Made by a program: the position numbers and the translations under genes. The notes under the pieces are model-generated. The model saw only the letters and a program-made list of their open reading frames with translations. It was not told the DNA's origin and ran no database searches. A stretch of 9,977 bases of DNA from an uncultured bacterium. Lineage in GTDB: Bacteria; Cyanobacteriota; Vampirovibrionia; Gastranaerophilales; Gastranaerophilaceae. Positions 1-6,873 of this stretch are shown here, in pieces. Position 1 is the stretch's first letter; each line of letters begins with the position of its first letter. Location: positions 1 through 9,977 of the forward strand of contig CACZPB010000120.1 in assembly GCA_902782905.1 (NCBI GenBank). Direction: 5' to 3'.

Positions 1-975
1 ACTAAACAATCTCTTTAAGCTTTTATGTGTTTTTACAACAATCTTTCTTTCACCCAAAAACGGCAAATAACGAATAAACTGAATATGGTCTCCTAATCCT
101 TGATCGCAGAATATTACCAAATTATCCTCAAGTTTTTGATAGGGTTTCCACCATCTTATTGTTGAGTTTTCTAACTTTTTACTTCTGCGATAAAAATACT
201 CATACCCCTCTTTAAATTTTCTCTGTTTTAAAAGACACATTCCGTATGAAGCATTTGTATCCTCATCATCCGGAAATATTTCCAATACCTTTTTAAAATT
301 TTCTTCTGCTTCCTCATACTCGCCCAATTTGCCGCAACTAACAGCGATATTAAAATAAGCAATCGGATTCCCGCATTTTGCTGCCTGTTTGTAACATTCT
401 TTTGCCTGCCTATCATCTACATAAATAAGTTCTTTTAGAAAACCGAGCTCCATCCATAAAGAAGCTGAGCTCATGTTGTTTTTAAGAGTTTCTACACAGA
501 GCGTTTCTGCTTCCTGCATTTTGCCTAATTGAGTCAGAGCCTTGACCTTATTTATTGTTGAGCGCAAATCATCCGGATATAATTCATTCATCTTATCCGT
601 ATATTCAATTGCCTTTTTATAATTCCTTATATTAAAGAGGCTTGTTATTAAACTGTTATAAATATCAGAATTCTCACCAAGTGTGAGCGCATGCTCTAAA
701 ATTGATGCTGATTCGCCGTAATTACCTTGCTCGTACTCTGCAAATCCAAGAGCTGAAACAGTTCCCAAAGTTTCTTTTATCTCACAGGCTCTTTTAAGGT
801 ATTTTGAAGCACGCTTATAATCTTTGATGTTTACATAAAAGAGTCCGATAGTTGAAAGCAAAGTAGAATCGTTTGGATTTTTTTCAAGCAATTCCTCGTA
901 TATTTTTTCCGCCTCATTCGTTCTTCCGGCTTGAGTCAAAAGGATTGCTTTCTTCACTATCTCAACATCAATCAT
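1..975 (-). CDS. TPR-repeat protein with start of a glycosyltransferase-like C-terminal domain (3' end outside window)
   Basis: An open frame of 325 codons runs leftward from ATG at 975 to the window edge with no stop, so the C-terminus is missing. Residues 1 to about 270 are helical repeats with TPR-like spacing: alternating small and aromatic residues, segments such as AEKIYEELLEKNPND near the start and AEENFKKVLEIFPDD further on. Near residue 291 the sequence changes to DQGLGDHIQFIRYLP. A motif of this kind ([DE]QGxGDxIQFxRYLP) is common where TPR arrays join a GT9/SPINDLY-like glycosyltransferase fold, so the missing part is probably such a domain; that is inference. The ATG lies two bases after the yggT stop (TAATTATG) with only a weak ribosome binding site, which suggests translational coupling. 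Target and sugar are unknown. The TPR part is certain; the glycosyltransferase assignment is moderate. Confidence 0.8.
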   Translation of the reverse strand, partial: MIDVEIVKKAILLTQAGRTNEAEKIYEELLEKNPNDSTLLSTIGLFYVNIKDYKRASKYLKRACEIKETLGTVSALGFAEYEQGNYGESASILEHALTLGENSDIYNSLITSLFNIRNYKKAIEYTDKMNELYPDDLRSTINKVKALTQLGKMQEAETLCVETLKNNMSSASLWMELGFLKELIYVDDRQAKECYKQAAKCGNPIAYFNIAVSCGKLGEYEEAEENFKKVLEIFPDDEDTNASYGMCLLKQRKFKEGYEYFYRRSKKLENSTIRWWKPYQKLEDNLVIFCDQGLGDHIQFIRYLPFLGERKIVVKTHKSLKRLFS

Positions 976-977
976 AA

Positions 978-1235
978 TTACAAGCCTGCAATAATTCTCA
1001 AAATAGCACTTTCAACAAACTGAAGCAAAATAATTGCAATAACGGGTGAAAAGTCCAGACCGCTTATTGGAGGAATAATACCTCTAAATATGTTCAACAA
1101 CGGATCGGTTATTGCTCTTGTAAACTTGAAGGGCTGAGACTCCCAATCAATGCTTGGTATCCAGCTTAAAAATATTCTTATCAAAAGCAATATATTATAC
1201 AGATTAAAAAGATTAGCAACAGCTCTTGTTAACAT
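978..1235 (-). CDS. YggT-family integral membrane protein
   Basis: A small membrane protein of 85 residues. The order of features fits the YggT family (Pfam YGGT): a first hydrophobic helix (FNLYNILLLIRIFLSWIP), a central conserved loop with TDPLLNIFRGIIPP, then G-DFSPVIAIILLQF leading into a second hydrophobic helix. Family members are linked to osmotic tolerance, to cell division or chloroplast nucleoid distribution (YlmG) in different lineages; no precise biochemical role can be read here. Two ATGs compete for the start. AGGAGG at 1243-1248 is only 1 base from the ATG at 1241 but 7 bases from the ATG at 1235, so I choose 1235 (MLTRAVAN); the longer form adds only Met-Gln. It follows mtnP by a short gap and precedes the TPR gene by two bases, so it is an internal operon gene. 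Confidence 0.9.
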   Translation of the reverse strand: MLTRAVANLFNLYNILLLIRIFLSWIPSIDWESQPFKFTRAITDPLLNIFRGIIPPISGLDFSPVIAIILLQFVESAILRIIAGL

Positions 1236-1242
1236 TTGCATC

Positions 1243-1248
1243 CCTCCT
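1243..1248 (-). promoter_or_regulatory. Ribosome binding site AGGAGG that decides the yggT start
   Basis: Perfect AGGAGG on the minus strand. It overlaps the first possible ATG region too closely (1 base) and is optimally placed (7 bases) for the second ATG at 1235. Confidence 0.75.
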
Positions 1249-1250
1249 GA

Positions 1251-2051
1251 TTAGTGCAATTGTGAATTAGCTTTTGTATTTGCACAATTACAGTTATTAT
1301 TATCCGCAGGAATTTTTTCTATCATTGTGAAAAGCAGCTTCTTTAAATTATCTATATTTTTATTGAAAACTTCTATTACCGCACCATGTGATACAGGAGG
1401 AACATCGCCTACAAGTCCTGCGTCATAGTCGGTAATAAGTGAAATATTAAGCGGACACATATCCATCTCTTTAACAAGGTATGCCTCAGGAAAAGCTGTC
1501 ATATTAATAACTTCCCATCCCTGATTAGTAAAGAATTTTGACTCGGATTTTGTTGAAAATCTCGGCCCGTTTACAACAACTACCGTCCCTGCTTCGTGAA
1601 CAGTAATTCCGAGTTCTCTTGCCGTTTCAATTGCAAGTTTTCTTAGCTCCGGACAATAAGGCTCAGCCGCAGACGGATGTGTAACAATAGGCCCCTCAAA
1701 GAAGGTCGATTTTCTGCCGTCAGTCCAATCAACAAATTGGTCACAAATTACAAAATGCCCAGGTTCAACCTGTTTTTGTAAACTTCCGGCTGCGCAAGGT
1801 GAAATAACTCTCTTGCAGCCAATTTCTTTCATTGCCCAAACATTTGCTCTGTAATTAATAAGATGAGGCAATATAGTATGGTTTCTCCCATGGCGCGGCA
1901 TAAATGCTACACTATGCGAACCAATTTTGCCTATAAATAAACTGTCAGAAGGCATTCCGTATGGAGTGTCAAATTTAACCTCTTTTATATCCTCTAAAAA
2001 CTTGTAAAATCCTGACCCGCCAAAAACACCAATGTCTGCCATTTTTTCCAT
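1251..2051 (-). CDS. mtnP: S-methyl-5'-thioadenosine phosphorylase (MTAP)
   Basis: Cleaves 5'-methylthioadenosine with phosphate to adenine and 5-methylthioribose-1-phosphate, in the methionine and adenine salvage that follows polyamine and SAM-dependent reactions; cytosolic. Visible family motifs are the phosphate-loop GGSGFY (residues 11-16), RHGRNHTILPH with NYRANVWAMKEIGC, CAAGSL, GPRFSTKSES, and INMTAFPEAYLVKEM with the substrate-contacting NMT. The following TDYDAG keeps both Asp residues that bind the 6-amino group of adenine, which separates MTAP from 6-oxopurine nucleoside phosphorylases that have Asn there. Length, 266 residues, is normal. An in-frame ATG at 2069 exists, but GGAG at 2061-2064 lies inside that longer version and sits 9 bases before the ATG at 2051, so I take 2051 (MEKMADIGV). 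The C-terminal tail is Asn/Cys rich (NNNCNCANTK), an unremarkable variable end. It lies 56 bases after mutS and 10-15 before yggT. Confidence 0.93.
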   Translation of the reverse strand: MEKMADIGVFGGSGFYKFLEDIKEVKFDTPYGMPSDSLFIGKIGSHSVAFMPRHGRNHTILPHLINYRANVWAMKEIGCKRVISPCAAGSLQKQVEPGHFVICDQFVDWTDGRKSTFFEGPIVTHPSAAEPYCPELRKLAIETARELGITVHEAGTVVVVNGPRFSTKSESKFFTNQGWEVINMTAFPEAYLVKEMDMCPLNISLITDYDAGLVGDVPPVSHGAVIEVFNKNIDNLKKLLFTMIEKIPADNNNCNCANTKANSQLH

Positions 2052-2060
2052 CTTATTTTT

Positions 2061-2064
2061 CTCC
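2061..2064 (-). promoter_or_regulatory. Ribosome binding site GGAG that decides the mtnP start
   Basis: Minus-strand TGAGGGAG (2061-2068) overlaps the upstream in-frame ATG at 2069 and has its GGAG core 9 bases before the ATG at 2051, favouring the shorter protein. Confidence 0.65.
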
Positions 2065-2086
2065 CTCATAAAATATTGCTTACTCT

Positions 2087-2116
2087 ATTCTACCATAAAT
2101 TTTGAATTTAAAACAA
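2087..2116 (-). promoter_or_regulatory. Possible internal promoter for mtnP, extended -10 type
   Basis: Minus strand reads TTGTTT (2111-2116), an 18-base spacer, then TAGAAT (2087-2092) preceded by TG and one base (TGGTAGAAT, an extended -10). The start would be near 2080, giving a leader of about 29 bases. The -35 is poor (3 of 6) and overlaps the last codons of mutS. It would let mtnP-yggT-TPR be transcribed apart from mutS; read-through from mutS remains equally likely. Confidence 0.35.
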
Positions 2117-4678
2117 ATTTAACTGCGGTGCTAACACTTCCGCTCTTTCTTCCAAGTGTTTATTCTTTGTTGAAAGATTCTTGGAAAAATCTCTTTGCAT
2201 TCTGTTCATCAGCTCTTCCGAGCGCGATATTACCGATTTAGGAAGCCCTGCCATTTTTGCAACTTGTATACCGTAACTTTTGCTTGCGCCACCTTGAACA
2301 ATCTTTCTTAAGAACTCTATTTCACCGTTTTCTTCACTTACGGTAATTCTGTAATTTTTTATCTGCGGATATGTCTTTGTCATTACATTAAGTTCATGGT
2401 AATGGGTTGCAAATATACATCTGGCTTTGATTGTACTTGCTATATATTCAGCAACAGACCAAGCTATAGCCACACCGTCATAAGTACTTGTTCCGCGTCC
2501 TATTTCATCAATCAGGATAAGGCTCTTGGATGTAGCATTGTTCAAAATGCAAGCCGTTTCTGTCATCTCCACCATAAATGTTGATTTTCCCAATGTCAAA
2601 TCATCACTTGCTCCGACCCTTGTGAATACTTTATCTACAATTCCTATTTGTGCATAATCCGCAGGTACAAAAGAGCCTATTTGAGCCAATATTGCAATTA
2701 AAGCATTTTGGCGCATGTAAGTAGACTTACCTGCCATATTAGGTCCAGTTAAAATCATAAACTGTGTTTTTGAACTGTCTGTTGATGAAAGTTCTATATC
2801 GTTTGCCACATACGTTCCCAAAGGTAATATTTGCTCTAAAACAGCATGTCTGCCGCCTTTTATAACAAAATCACCGCTTTCATCGACATTCGGGCAAACA
2901 TAGTTCATTTCCTGAGCTATTGCAGCAAAAGAAGTAAATACATCCAATCTTGCAACACATTCTGCTGTATCCCTTATTATACTTACATATTCTTTTGCGT
3001 AATTTCTAAAATCACTGTATAACTTATATTCAAGCTCATAAGCCTTAACTTGTGCAGTCAAAACCTCATCTTCATGTTTCTTAAGTTCTTCTGTTATAAA
3101 CCTCTCGCCGTTAGTCAAAGTTTGTTTTCTTACATAATCAGCAGGCGCTTTATCAATATTAGAATTTGTAATTTCTATATAATACCCGAAAACTCTATTA
3201 TATCCGACCTTGAGGGTATTTATACTGGTACGTTCTTTTTCTCTCTGTTCAAAATCTTTGAGCCAGTTTTCGCCGTTGTACATCAAATCTCTTAAATAAT
3301 CCAGATCCGAATTTACACCGTCTTTTATGAGTCCGCCTTCTTTCAGGATATTGGGAGCATCTTCTTTTATTGTACGCTCTATCATATCAGTGAAATCGCC
3401 AATAGCACTCAGTTTATCCTCTATAGATTTGAAAACATCAAGATCTATTGATGTTGCGCAATTTACCAAATCCGGCAAAACTTTTAAAGAAAGCTTTAAG
3501 CTCACAAAATCACGCGGGTTTGCCGATGCATTACTCAACTTTGTTGACAAGCGCTGAATATCATAAATATTTTTTAATAAATTCTGAAGTTCGTAACGTT
3601 TTTCCGCAAAACTGATTATTTTTTTTACAATATTTTGTCGGTCAATTATTTTATCTTTATCTTTTAAAGGCTGACATATCCAAGAGGTCAAAAGCCTTGC
3701 ACCCATATTTGTGACCGTTCTGTCAATTGCCCACAAAAGCGATCCGTATTTACTTTTATCCCTCATTGTTTCAACGAGCTCAAGATTTTTTCTTGTTCCG
3801 GAATCAATTGAAACAAATTCTGAAATTTCATAAGTCTCAATTCTTTCAAATTTTGGAAAACCTTCCTTAGTATTTTCCCAAATATAAGCAAGCAAGCCTG
3901 CTGAAGTTCTGAAACCGAGAGGACAATTATTGTATCCGATAGCATCCAATGATTGAATTCTAAATACACTTTTCAAATTATTTTCTGCAAAACCTTGCTC
4001 AAAAACTCTTGAAGGGACTTTTGAACAGTTGTAATTTTTTACAATCTCATCCGGCAAATCAACTGTTTCTTCAGGAACTATTTGAAAAGGCTCAAGCTTT
4101 AGTTTTTTAGAAACCGCAACAACTTCAGAAGGCTGAATACGAGCCAGTTCTGTTAACAGCAGGTCATAACTTAATTCCGTAGCTTTAAATTCTCCTGTTG
4201 AAATATCCGTATATGCAAAACCCCATCTGTCTTTTTCTTTATATACGGCGCAAATATAATTGTTCTTACCCTGCTTCAAAAAATTTGTTTCATACAAAGT
4301 TCCGGCTGTAATGATTCTTACAACTCCTCTTTTTACAACACCTTTTACAAGTTTCGGGTCTTCAAGCTGTTCACAAATTGCAACTTTGATATCTTTATTA
4401 ACAAGCTTTTCCAAATAACCCTCGAGTGCCTTAACAGGAATTCCTGCCAATGGAATTCTACCCAATTTCCCGCACTCCCTGCCTGTTAGCGTGAGCTCCA
4501 ACTCACGAGACATAGTAACGGCATCCTCAAAAAATGTTTCGTAAAAATCACCCATCCTGTATAAAAGCAAACAATCTTGGTTTTCTCGCTTTGTTTCCAA
4601 AAATTTTGCCATGGCAGGAGTTAAATCTTCAGGGTTTAAATCCTTGGTATTTATAAGATTGATTTCAGGTTTTGTCAT
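2108..4678 (-). CDS. mutS: DNA mismatch repair ATPase MutS
   Basis: Recognises mismatches and small loops in DNA and starts methyl-independent or methyl-directed repair with MutL. At 856 residues it matches the usual MutS1 length of about 850. Domains in order: N-terminal mismatch-binding domain with GDFYETF, whose Phe45 and Glu47 form the Phe-x-Glu mismatch reader; connector and lever/clamp regions (about 130-560); then the ABC-type ATPase with Walker A GPNMAGKST at 645-653, VGASDDLTLGKSTF, Walker B LILIDEIGRGTSTYDG and FATHYHEL. The protein ends in QLNLF, close to the QL[SD]LF consensus for binding the sliding clamp. I choose ATG 4678 (MTKPEINL); a longer TTG-initiated frame from 4714 would run through the promoter and start with an uncharacteristic MHLVCLLC. 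No Shine-Dalgarno precedes 4678; the promoter suggests a leaderless message. First gene of the leftward operon. Confidence 0.97.
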   Translation of the reverse strand: MTKPEINLINTKDLNPEDLTPAMAKFLETKRENQDCLLLYRMGDFYETFFEDAVTMSRELELTLTGRECGKLGRIPLAGIPVKALEGYLEKLVNKDIKVAICEQLEDPKLVKGVVKRGVVRIITAGTLYETNFLKQGKNNYICAVYKEKDRWGFAYTDISTGEFKATELSYDLLLTELARIQPSEVVAVSKKLKLEPFQIVPEETVDLPDEIVKNYNCSKVPSRVFEQGFAENNLKSVFRIQSLDAIGYNNCPLGFRTSAGLLAYIWENTKEGFPKFERIETYEISEFVSIDSGTRKNLELVETMRDKSKYGSLLWAIDRTVTNMGARLLTSWICQPLKDKDKIIDRQNIVKKIISFAEKRYELQNLLKNIYDIQRLSTKLSNASANPRDFVSLKLSLKVLPDLVNCATSIDLDVFKSIEDKLSAIGDFTDMIERTIKEDAPNILKEGGLIKDGVNSDLDYLRDLMYNGENWLKDFEQREKERTSINTLKVGYNRVFGYYIEITNSNIDKAPADYVRKQTLTNGERFITEELKKHEDEVLTAQVKAYELEYKLYSDFRNYAKEYVSIIRDTAECVARLDVFTSFAAIAQEMNYVCPNVDESGDFVIKGGRHAVLEQILPLGTYVANDIELSSTDSSKTQFMILTGPNMAGKSTYMRQNALIAILAQIGSFVPADYAQIGIVDKVFTRVGASDDLTLGKSTFMVEMTETACILNNATSKSLILIDEIGRGTSTYDGVAIAWSVAEYIASTIKARCIFATHYHELNVMTKTYPQIKNYRITVSEENGEIEFLRKIVQGGASKSYGIQVAKMAGLPKSVISRSEELMNRMQRDFSKNLSTKNKHLEERAEVLAPQLNLF

Positions 4679-4687
4679 AGCTATAAT
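4659..4687 (+). promoter_or_regulatory. Promoter of the rightward operon beginning at 4718
   Basis: TTGATT (4659-4664), a 17-base spacer and a perfect TATAAT (4682-4687). The predicted start is near 4694, giving a leader of about 24 bases that contains GAGG at 4706-4709, eight bases before the ATG at 4718. The -35 lies inside the first codons of mutS, and the -10 interlocks with the mutS -10 on the other strand. Confidence 0.65.
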
Positions 4688-4714
4688 TGTACATAACAAA
4701 CACACGAGGTGCAA
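4686..4714 (-). promoter_or_regulatory. mutS promoter, predicted start at or next to the ATG
   Basis: Minus strand carries TTGCAC (4709-4714), exactly 17 bases, then TACAAT (4686-4691), both close to sigma70 consensus. Seven bases then separate the -10 from the A of the mutS ATG at 4678, so the transcript should begin at about 4678-4679. The -10 overlaps the -10 of the rightward promoter by two bases (4686-4687), and the -35 overlaps the ribosome binding site of the rightward gene. Confidence 0.6.
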
Positions 4715-4717
4715 GTA

Positions 4718-5344
4718 ATGTTTAGAATGATTAAAATTATTTTTAACGCATTTATTATAGTTCTCGCTTTGATTGGATTTAACTCAATCGGAGGTCAAAA
4801 ATATGTAGAGATGGCAAAAGAAGGCATCGGGAATTTTATCGCCCAACATAATGCTCAAAGTGCTAAAAAAATCGGAGATTTTTCAAAACTCAACGAAGAA
4901 TTTCAAATTGATAATACAATGAGTATTGCAGGATACAAAGCTGTGATTGCAGAGCATAAAGCCTCCGGTCAAAAGATGGTAATCCTTGATTCCGGTAAAA
5001 AAGCTCTTCTTACAAAAGAAGATATAAAAAGCAAAAATGTTGATAAAAAACTAAAAGATTTATCTGACAAGTTCAAATATCAAGGAGCCCGAGTACAAGA
5101 TATAACCGTCACAAGCAGAGGAACAATAAAAATGTACGGGCAGACAGTTCCATACGCAAAATTTGACGCTCACGTCACAAAACTTCCGTTTTCTGACTTA
5201 AGTGGTATTATTGCAAGTGTACAAACCTCTGATGGTTCTGAAAAACTTGCACTGTCAATAAGTGAAAAGAAAAAATATTCTCAGCTTATAACAAACGAAT
5301 TCTATCGCGGAGTTAACGAAGGAGTAAACACCGCAAAAAAATAA
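4718..5344 (+). CDS. Membrane-anchored protein of unknown function
   Basis: I do not recognise this 208-residue protein. It begins with a short basic stretch and one hydrophobic segment (about residues 5-24, IKIIFNAFIIVLALIGFNSI), which could be a signal anchor or an uncleaved signal peptide; no lipobox cysteine is present. The rest is soluble, Lys-rich and mixed helix/strand, with a middle part VILDSGKKALLTKEDIKSK and a later strand-rich part with VPYAKFDAHVTKLPFSD. It is thus probably held at the cytoplasmic membrane with its body outside. The start is ATG 4718, set by GAGG eight bases upstream; an in-frame GTG at 4709 lies within that ribosome binding site and is rejected. First gene of a six-gene operon, 15 bases ahead of the LmeA-like gene, whose ribosome binding site is very similar. 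A joint role in envelope biology is only inferred from the neighbours. Confidence 0.8.
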   Translation: MFRMIKIIFNAFIIVLALIGFNSIGGQKYVEMAKEGIGNFIAQHNAQSAKKIGDFSKLNEEFQIDNTMSIAGYKAVIAEHKASGQKMVILDSGKKALLTKEDIKSKNVDKKLKDLSDKFKYQGARVQDITVTSRGTIKMYGQTVPYAKFDAHVTKLPFSDLSGIIASVQTSDGSEKLALSISEKKKYSQLITNEFYRGVNEGVNTAKK

Positions 5345-5359
5345 TATGAGGCTTCAAGT

Positions 5360-6190
5360 ATGAAAAAATTTTTGACATTATTAGCTATTACAATTATATT
5401 TGTAAACACTGCCTGTGCAGGGGTTGATAAATATTCAAAAGAATATCTAGAAAATCATAGCGGTTTTTCAATAACTAGACCTATAGCAGAGAGCATAGCA
5501 AAAAGAGCAATCAAAAAAGCTCTAAAAAAAGAAACTGGCGCAAAGTTTGATGTTAATTTAGAAGGATACTCTACTTTGAGTCTGAAAAAGGGTATATTTA
5601 AATATCTTGAAATCAGCGGAAATGATCTTCGGATTAATGAACTTCCGGTACCATATTTAAGTATAAAATCCCTCACTGATTACAACTATATCGACTATAC
5701 TAAAAATCCGCCCTTGTTTATATCCGATATGACATACGGATACGAGATTAAATTGTCTGACGAAACAATAAATGCAGCGCTTAAAGAAAAAGATTATCAA
5801 AAGGTTCTACATTATGTAAACAAAGTTGCATCACCTTTATTTGTAGCAAAAGACGTCCGCATAAAAATGGCTAATAACAAGTTCTATATAATTATGGATT
5901 ACAATTTCCCGATTATAAAAAGTTCCAAAGACAAATCTTTTGTAATGTCTACAGATTTTGAAATTATTAATAATAAAATTGTTTCCAAAAATGTACACAT
6001 AGATACTTCATACGGGAATTTAGGACTTAATAAGGTAGCAAACCTTATCAATCTTTTAAACCCGCTTGACTTTACTCTGCAACAACTTGATGATGAACTT
6101 AACGATGCAAGAGCAAATATTGAGAATATTAATATTGTTGACAACATGGTCAAAGTTAATGGTAAAATATTTGTAAAGAGGAAGAATTGA
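5360..6190 (+). CDS. Exported LmeA-like (DUF2993) protein
   Basis: A 276-residue exported protein. Residues 1-20 form a signal peptide (MKK, hydrophobic core, then ACA before Gly21), fitting signal peptidase I; Cys19 is not in a good lipobox because Asn is at -3. The mature part has the pattern of DUF2993/LmeA proteins, known in Cyanobacteria and Actinobacteria: an amphipathic first helix (about 40-60), repeated short strands carrying IEISG-like and LRINELPV segments, a central DxTYGYEIKLSDETINAAL segment, then paired strands ending in VNGKIFVK. Mycobacterial LmeA binds phospholipid and affects cell-envelope mannan; whether this homologue binds lipid is inference. GAGG lies eight bases before the ATG. 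It stops with TGA at 6188-6190, followed by an 80-base gap with unusual GC-rich sequence before the GerMN gene. The family assignment rests on pattern, without an alignment. Confidence 0.72.
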   Translation: MKKFLTLLAITIIFVNTACAGVDKYSKEYLENHSGFSITRPIAESIAKRAIKKALKKETGAKFDVNLEGYSTLSLKKGIFKYLEISGNDLRINELPVPYLSIKSLTDYNYIDYTKNPPLFISDMTYGYEIKLSDETINAALKEKDYQKVLHYVNKVASPLFVAKDVRIKMANNKFYIIMDYNFPIIKSSKDKSFVMSTDFEIINNKIVSKNVHIDTSYGNLGLNKVANLINLLNPLDFTLQQLDDELNDARANIENINIVDNMVKVNGKIFVKRKN

Positions 6191-6243
6191 GAAGGGCAAT
6201 CCAAAAAGCCTATCCACCCTACCACACCGGCAGAGTAAGGGAA
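6191..6243 (+). other. GC-rich intergenic patch inside the operon
   Basis: The first 52 bases after the LmeA-like gene are about 54% G+C (28 of 52 counted) in a region otherwise near one-third G+C. It is C-rich on the plus strand and contains an imperfect inverted repeat, minus-strand CCCTTAC against GTAGGG with one bulged base, around a 12-base loop. It could be a short dispersed repeat, an RNA structure controlling the downstream genes, or a remnant of transferred DNA. Nothing in the sequence decides between these. Confidence 0.45.
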
Positions 6244-6270
6244 CAATCAAAAATGAAAGAGGAATAAAAA

Positions 6271-6873
6271 ATGAATTTTTCTCAAAAACTCGGTATTTTT
6301 TGTCTTATAGTCATAACATGTGTTTATGTATATTTTTCGTTTTTTGCAAAAAACGGTTTTAATTTTGAAAGACAAACTGTAAAAGAAAACACAGAAACAA
6401 CCGTGGATTCACCTATTGATACTGAAACAGATCAAAAAGAAGACATAAAAAAACACGAAATCAAAAATGTTAAGATATTCATAACCGATTCAAACGGGAA
6501 ACTCCGCTCTGTCAACAGAAAATGCGATACTGCTATTGAAAAATCCTGTTTTGCTTTTGCAATAAAAGAGCTTATTCAAGCACCGACAAAATGGGAAAAA
6601 TCAAAAGGTTTATCATCTGAAATCCCAGCAGGAACCAAAGTTTTATCTATAAGAGAGGGAGCAAATAATATTCTCATCGACCTTTCACCTGCATTTGAAA
6701 GCGGAGGCGGAGCCGAAAGCACTTACATAAGAGTAAACCAAATCATAAAAACATCACTTGCCAACACGAAACAACCTGTTTTCCTTTATATTAACGGTAA
6801 ACAAGCAAACGTAATCGGCGGTGAGGGAATTATGGTAAAACAACCTTTGAATGAAAGGTCACTTGATGACTAA
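6271..6873 (+). CDS. Membrane-anchored GerMN-domain protein
   Basis: A 200-residue protein with one N-terminal membrane helix (about 7-26, LGIFCLIVITCVYVYFSFF), a charged Thr/Glu/Asp/Lys-rich linker (about 30-65) and a GerMN domain (about 66-195). Domain signs are a first strand VKIFITDSNGKL, ELIQAPTKWEKSKGL with the loss of most typical GP residues but kept spacing, SEIPAGTKVLSI, NNILIDLSPAFESGGGAES, the RVNQIIKTSL helix, and VFLYINGKQ. GerMN domains occur in Bacillus GerM, with a role in sporulation and spore-envelope assembly, and widely in non-sporulating bacteria including Cyanobacteria, where the role is poorly known. There is no sign of sporulation here, so a cell-wall or envelope role is more likely. 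The ATG is preceded by GAGGA (6259-6263) at seven bases. Its end overlaps the HicB-like gene. Confidence 0.88.
   Translation: MNFSQKLGIFCLIVITCVYVYFSFFAKNGFNFERQTVKENTETTVDSPIDTETDQKEDIKKHEIKNVKIFITDSNGKLRSVNRKCDTAIEKSCFAFAIKELIQAPTKWEKSKGLSSEIPAGTKVLSIREGANNILIDLSPAFESGGGAESTYIRVNQIIKTSLANTKQPVFLYINGKQANVIGGEGIMVKQPLNERSLDD
6853..6858 (+). promoter_or_regulatory. Ribosome binding site GAAAGG deciding the start of the HicB-like gene
   Basis: GAAAGG lies inside the end of the GerMN gene, seven bases before the ATG at 6866. It overlaps the alternative ATG at 6851 and so rules against that one. Confidence 0.55.

Noticed and set aside
228..416. 62-codon leftward frame
   Set aside because: Shadow of the TPR gene in another frame; the true frame runs unbroken through it from 975 to the edge.
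3763..3969. 68-codon leftward frame, and the rightward frames inside mutS (2032-2241, 2396-2584, 3050-3295, 3327-3557)
   Set aside because: They lie within or antisense to the well-conserved mutS gene, without ribosome binding sites or family patterns.
5455..6250. Leftward frames antisense to the LmeA-like gene
   Set aside because: Overlap the supported gene and show no family pattern; two begin in the GC-rich patch, which is not enough to call them.
6271..6873. Evidence of sporulation from the GerMN protein
   Set aside because: GerMN domains are widespread in non-sporulating bacteria, and no other sporulation gene is in the window.
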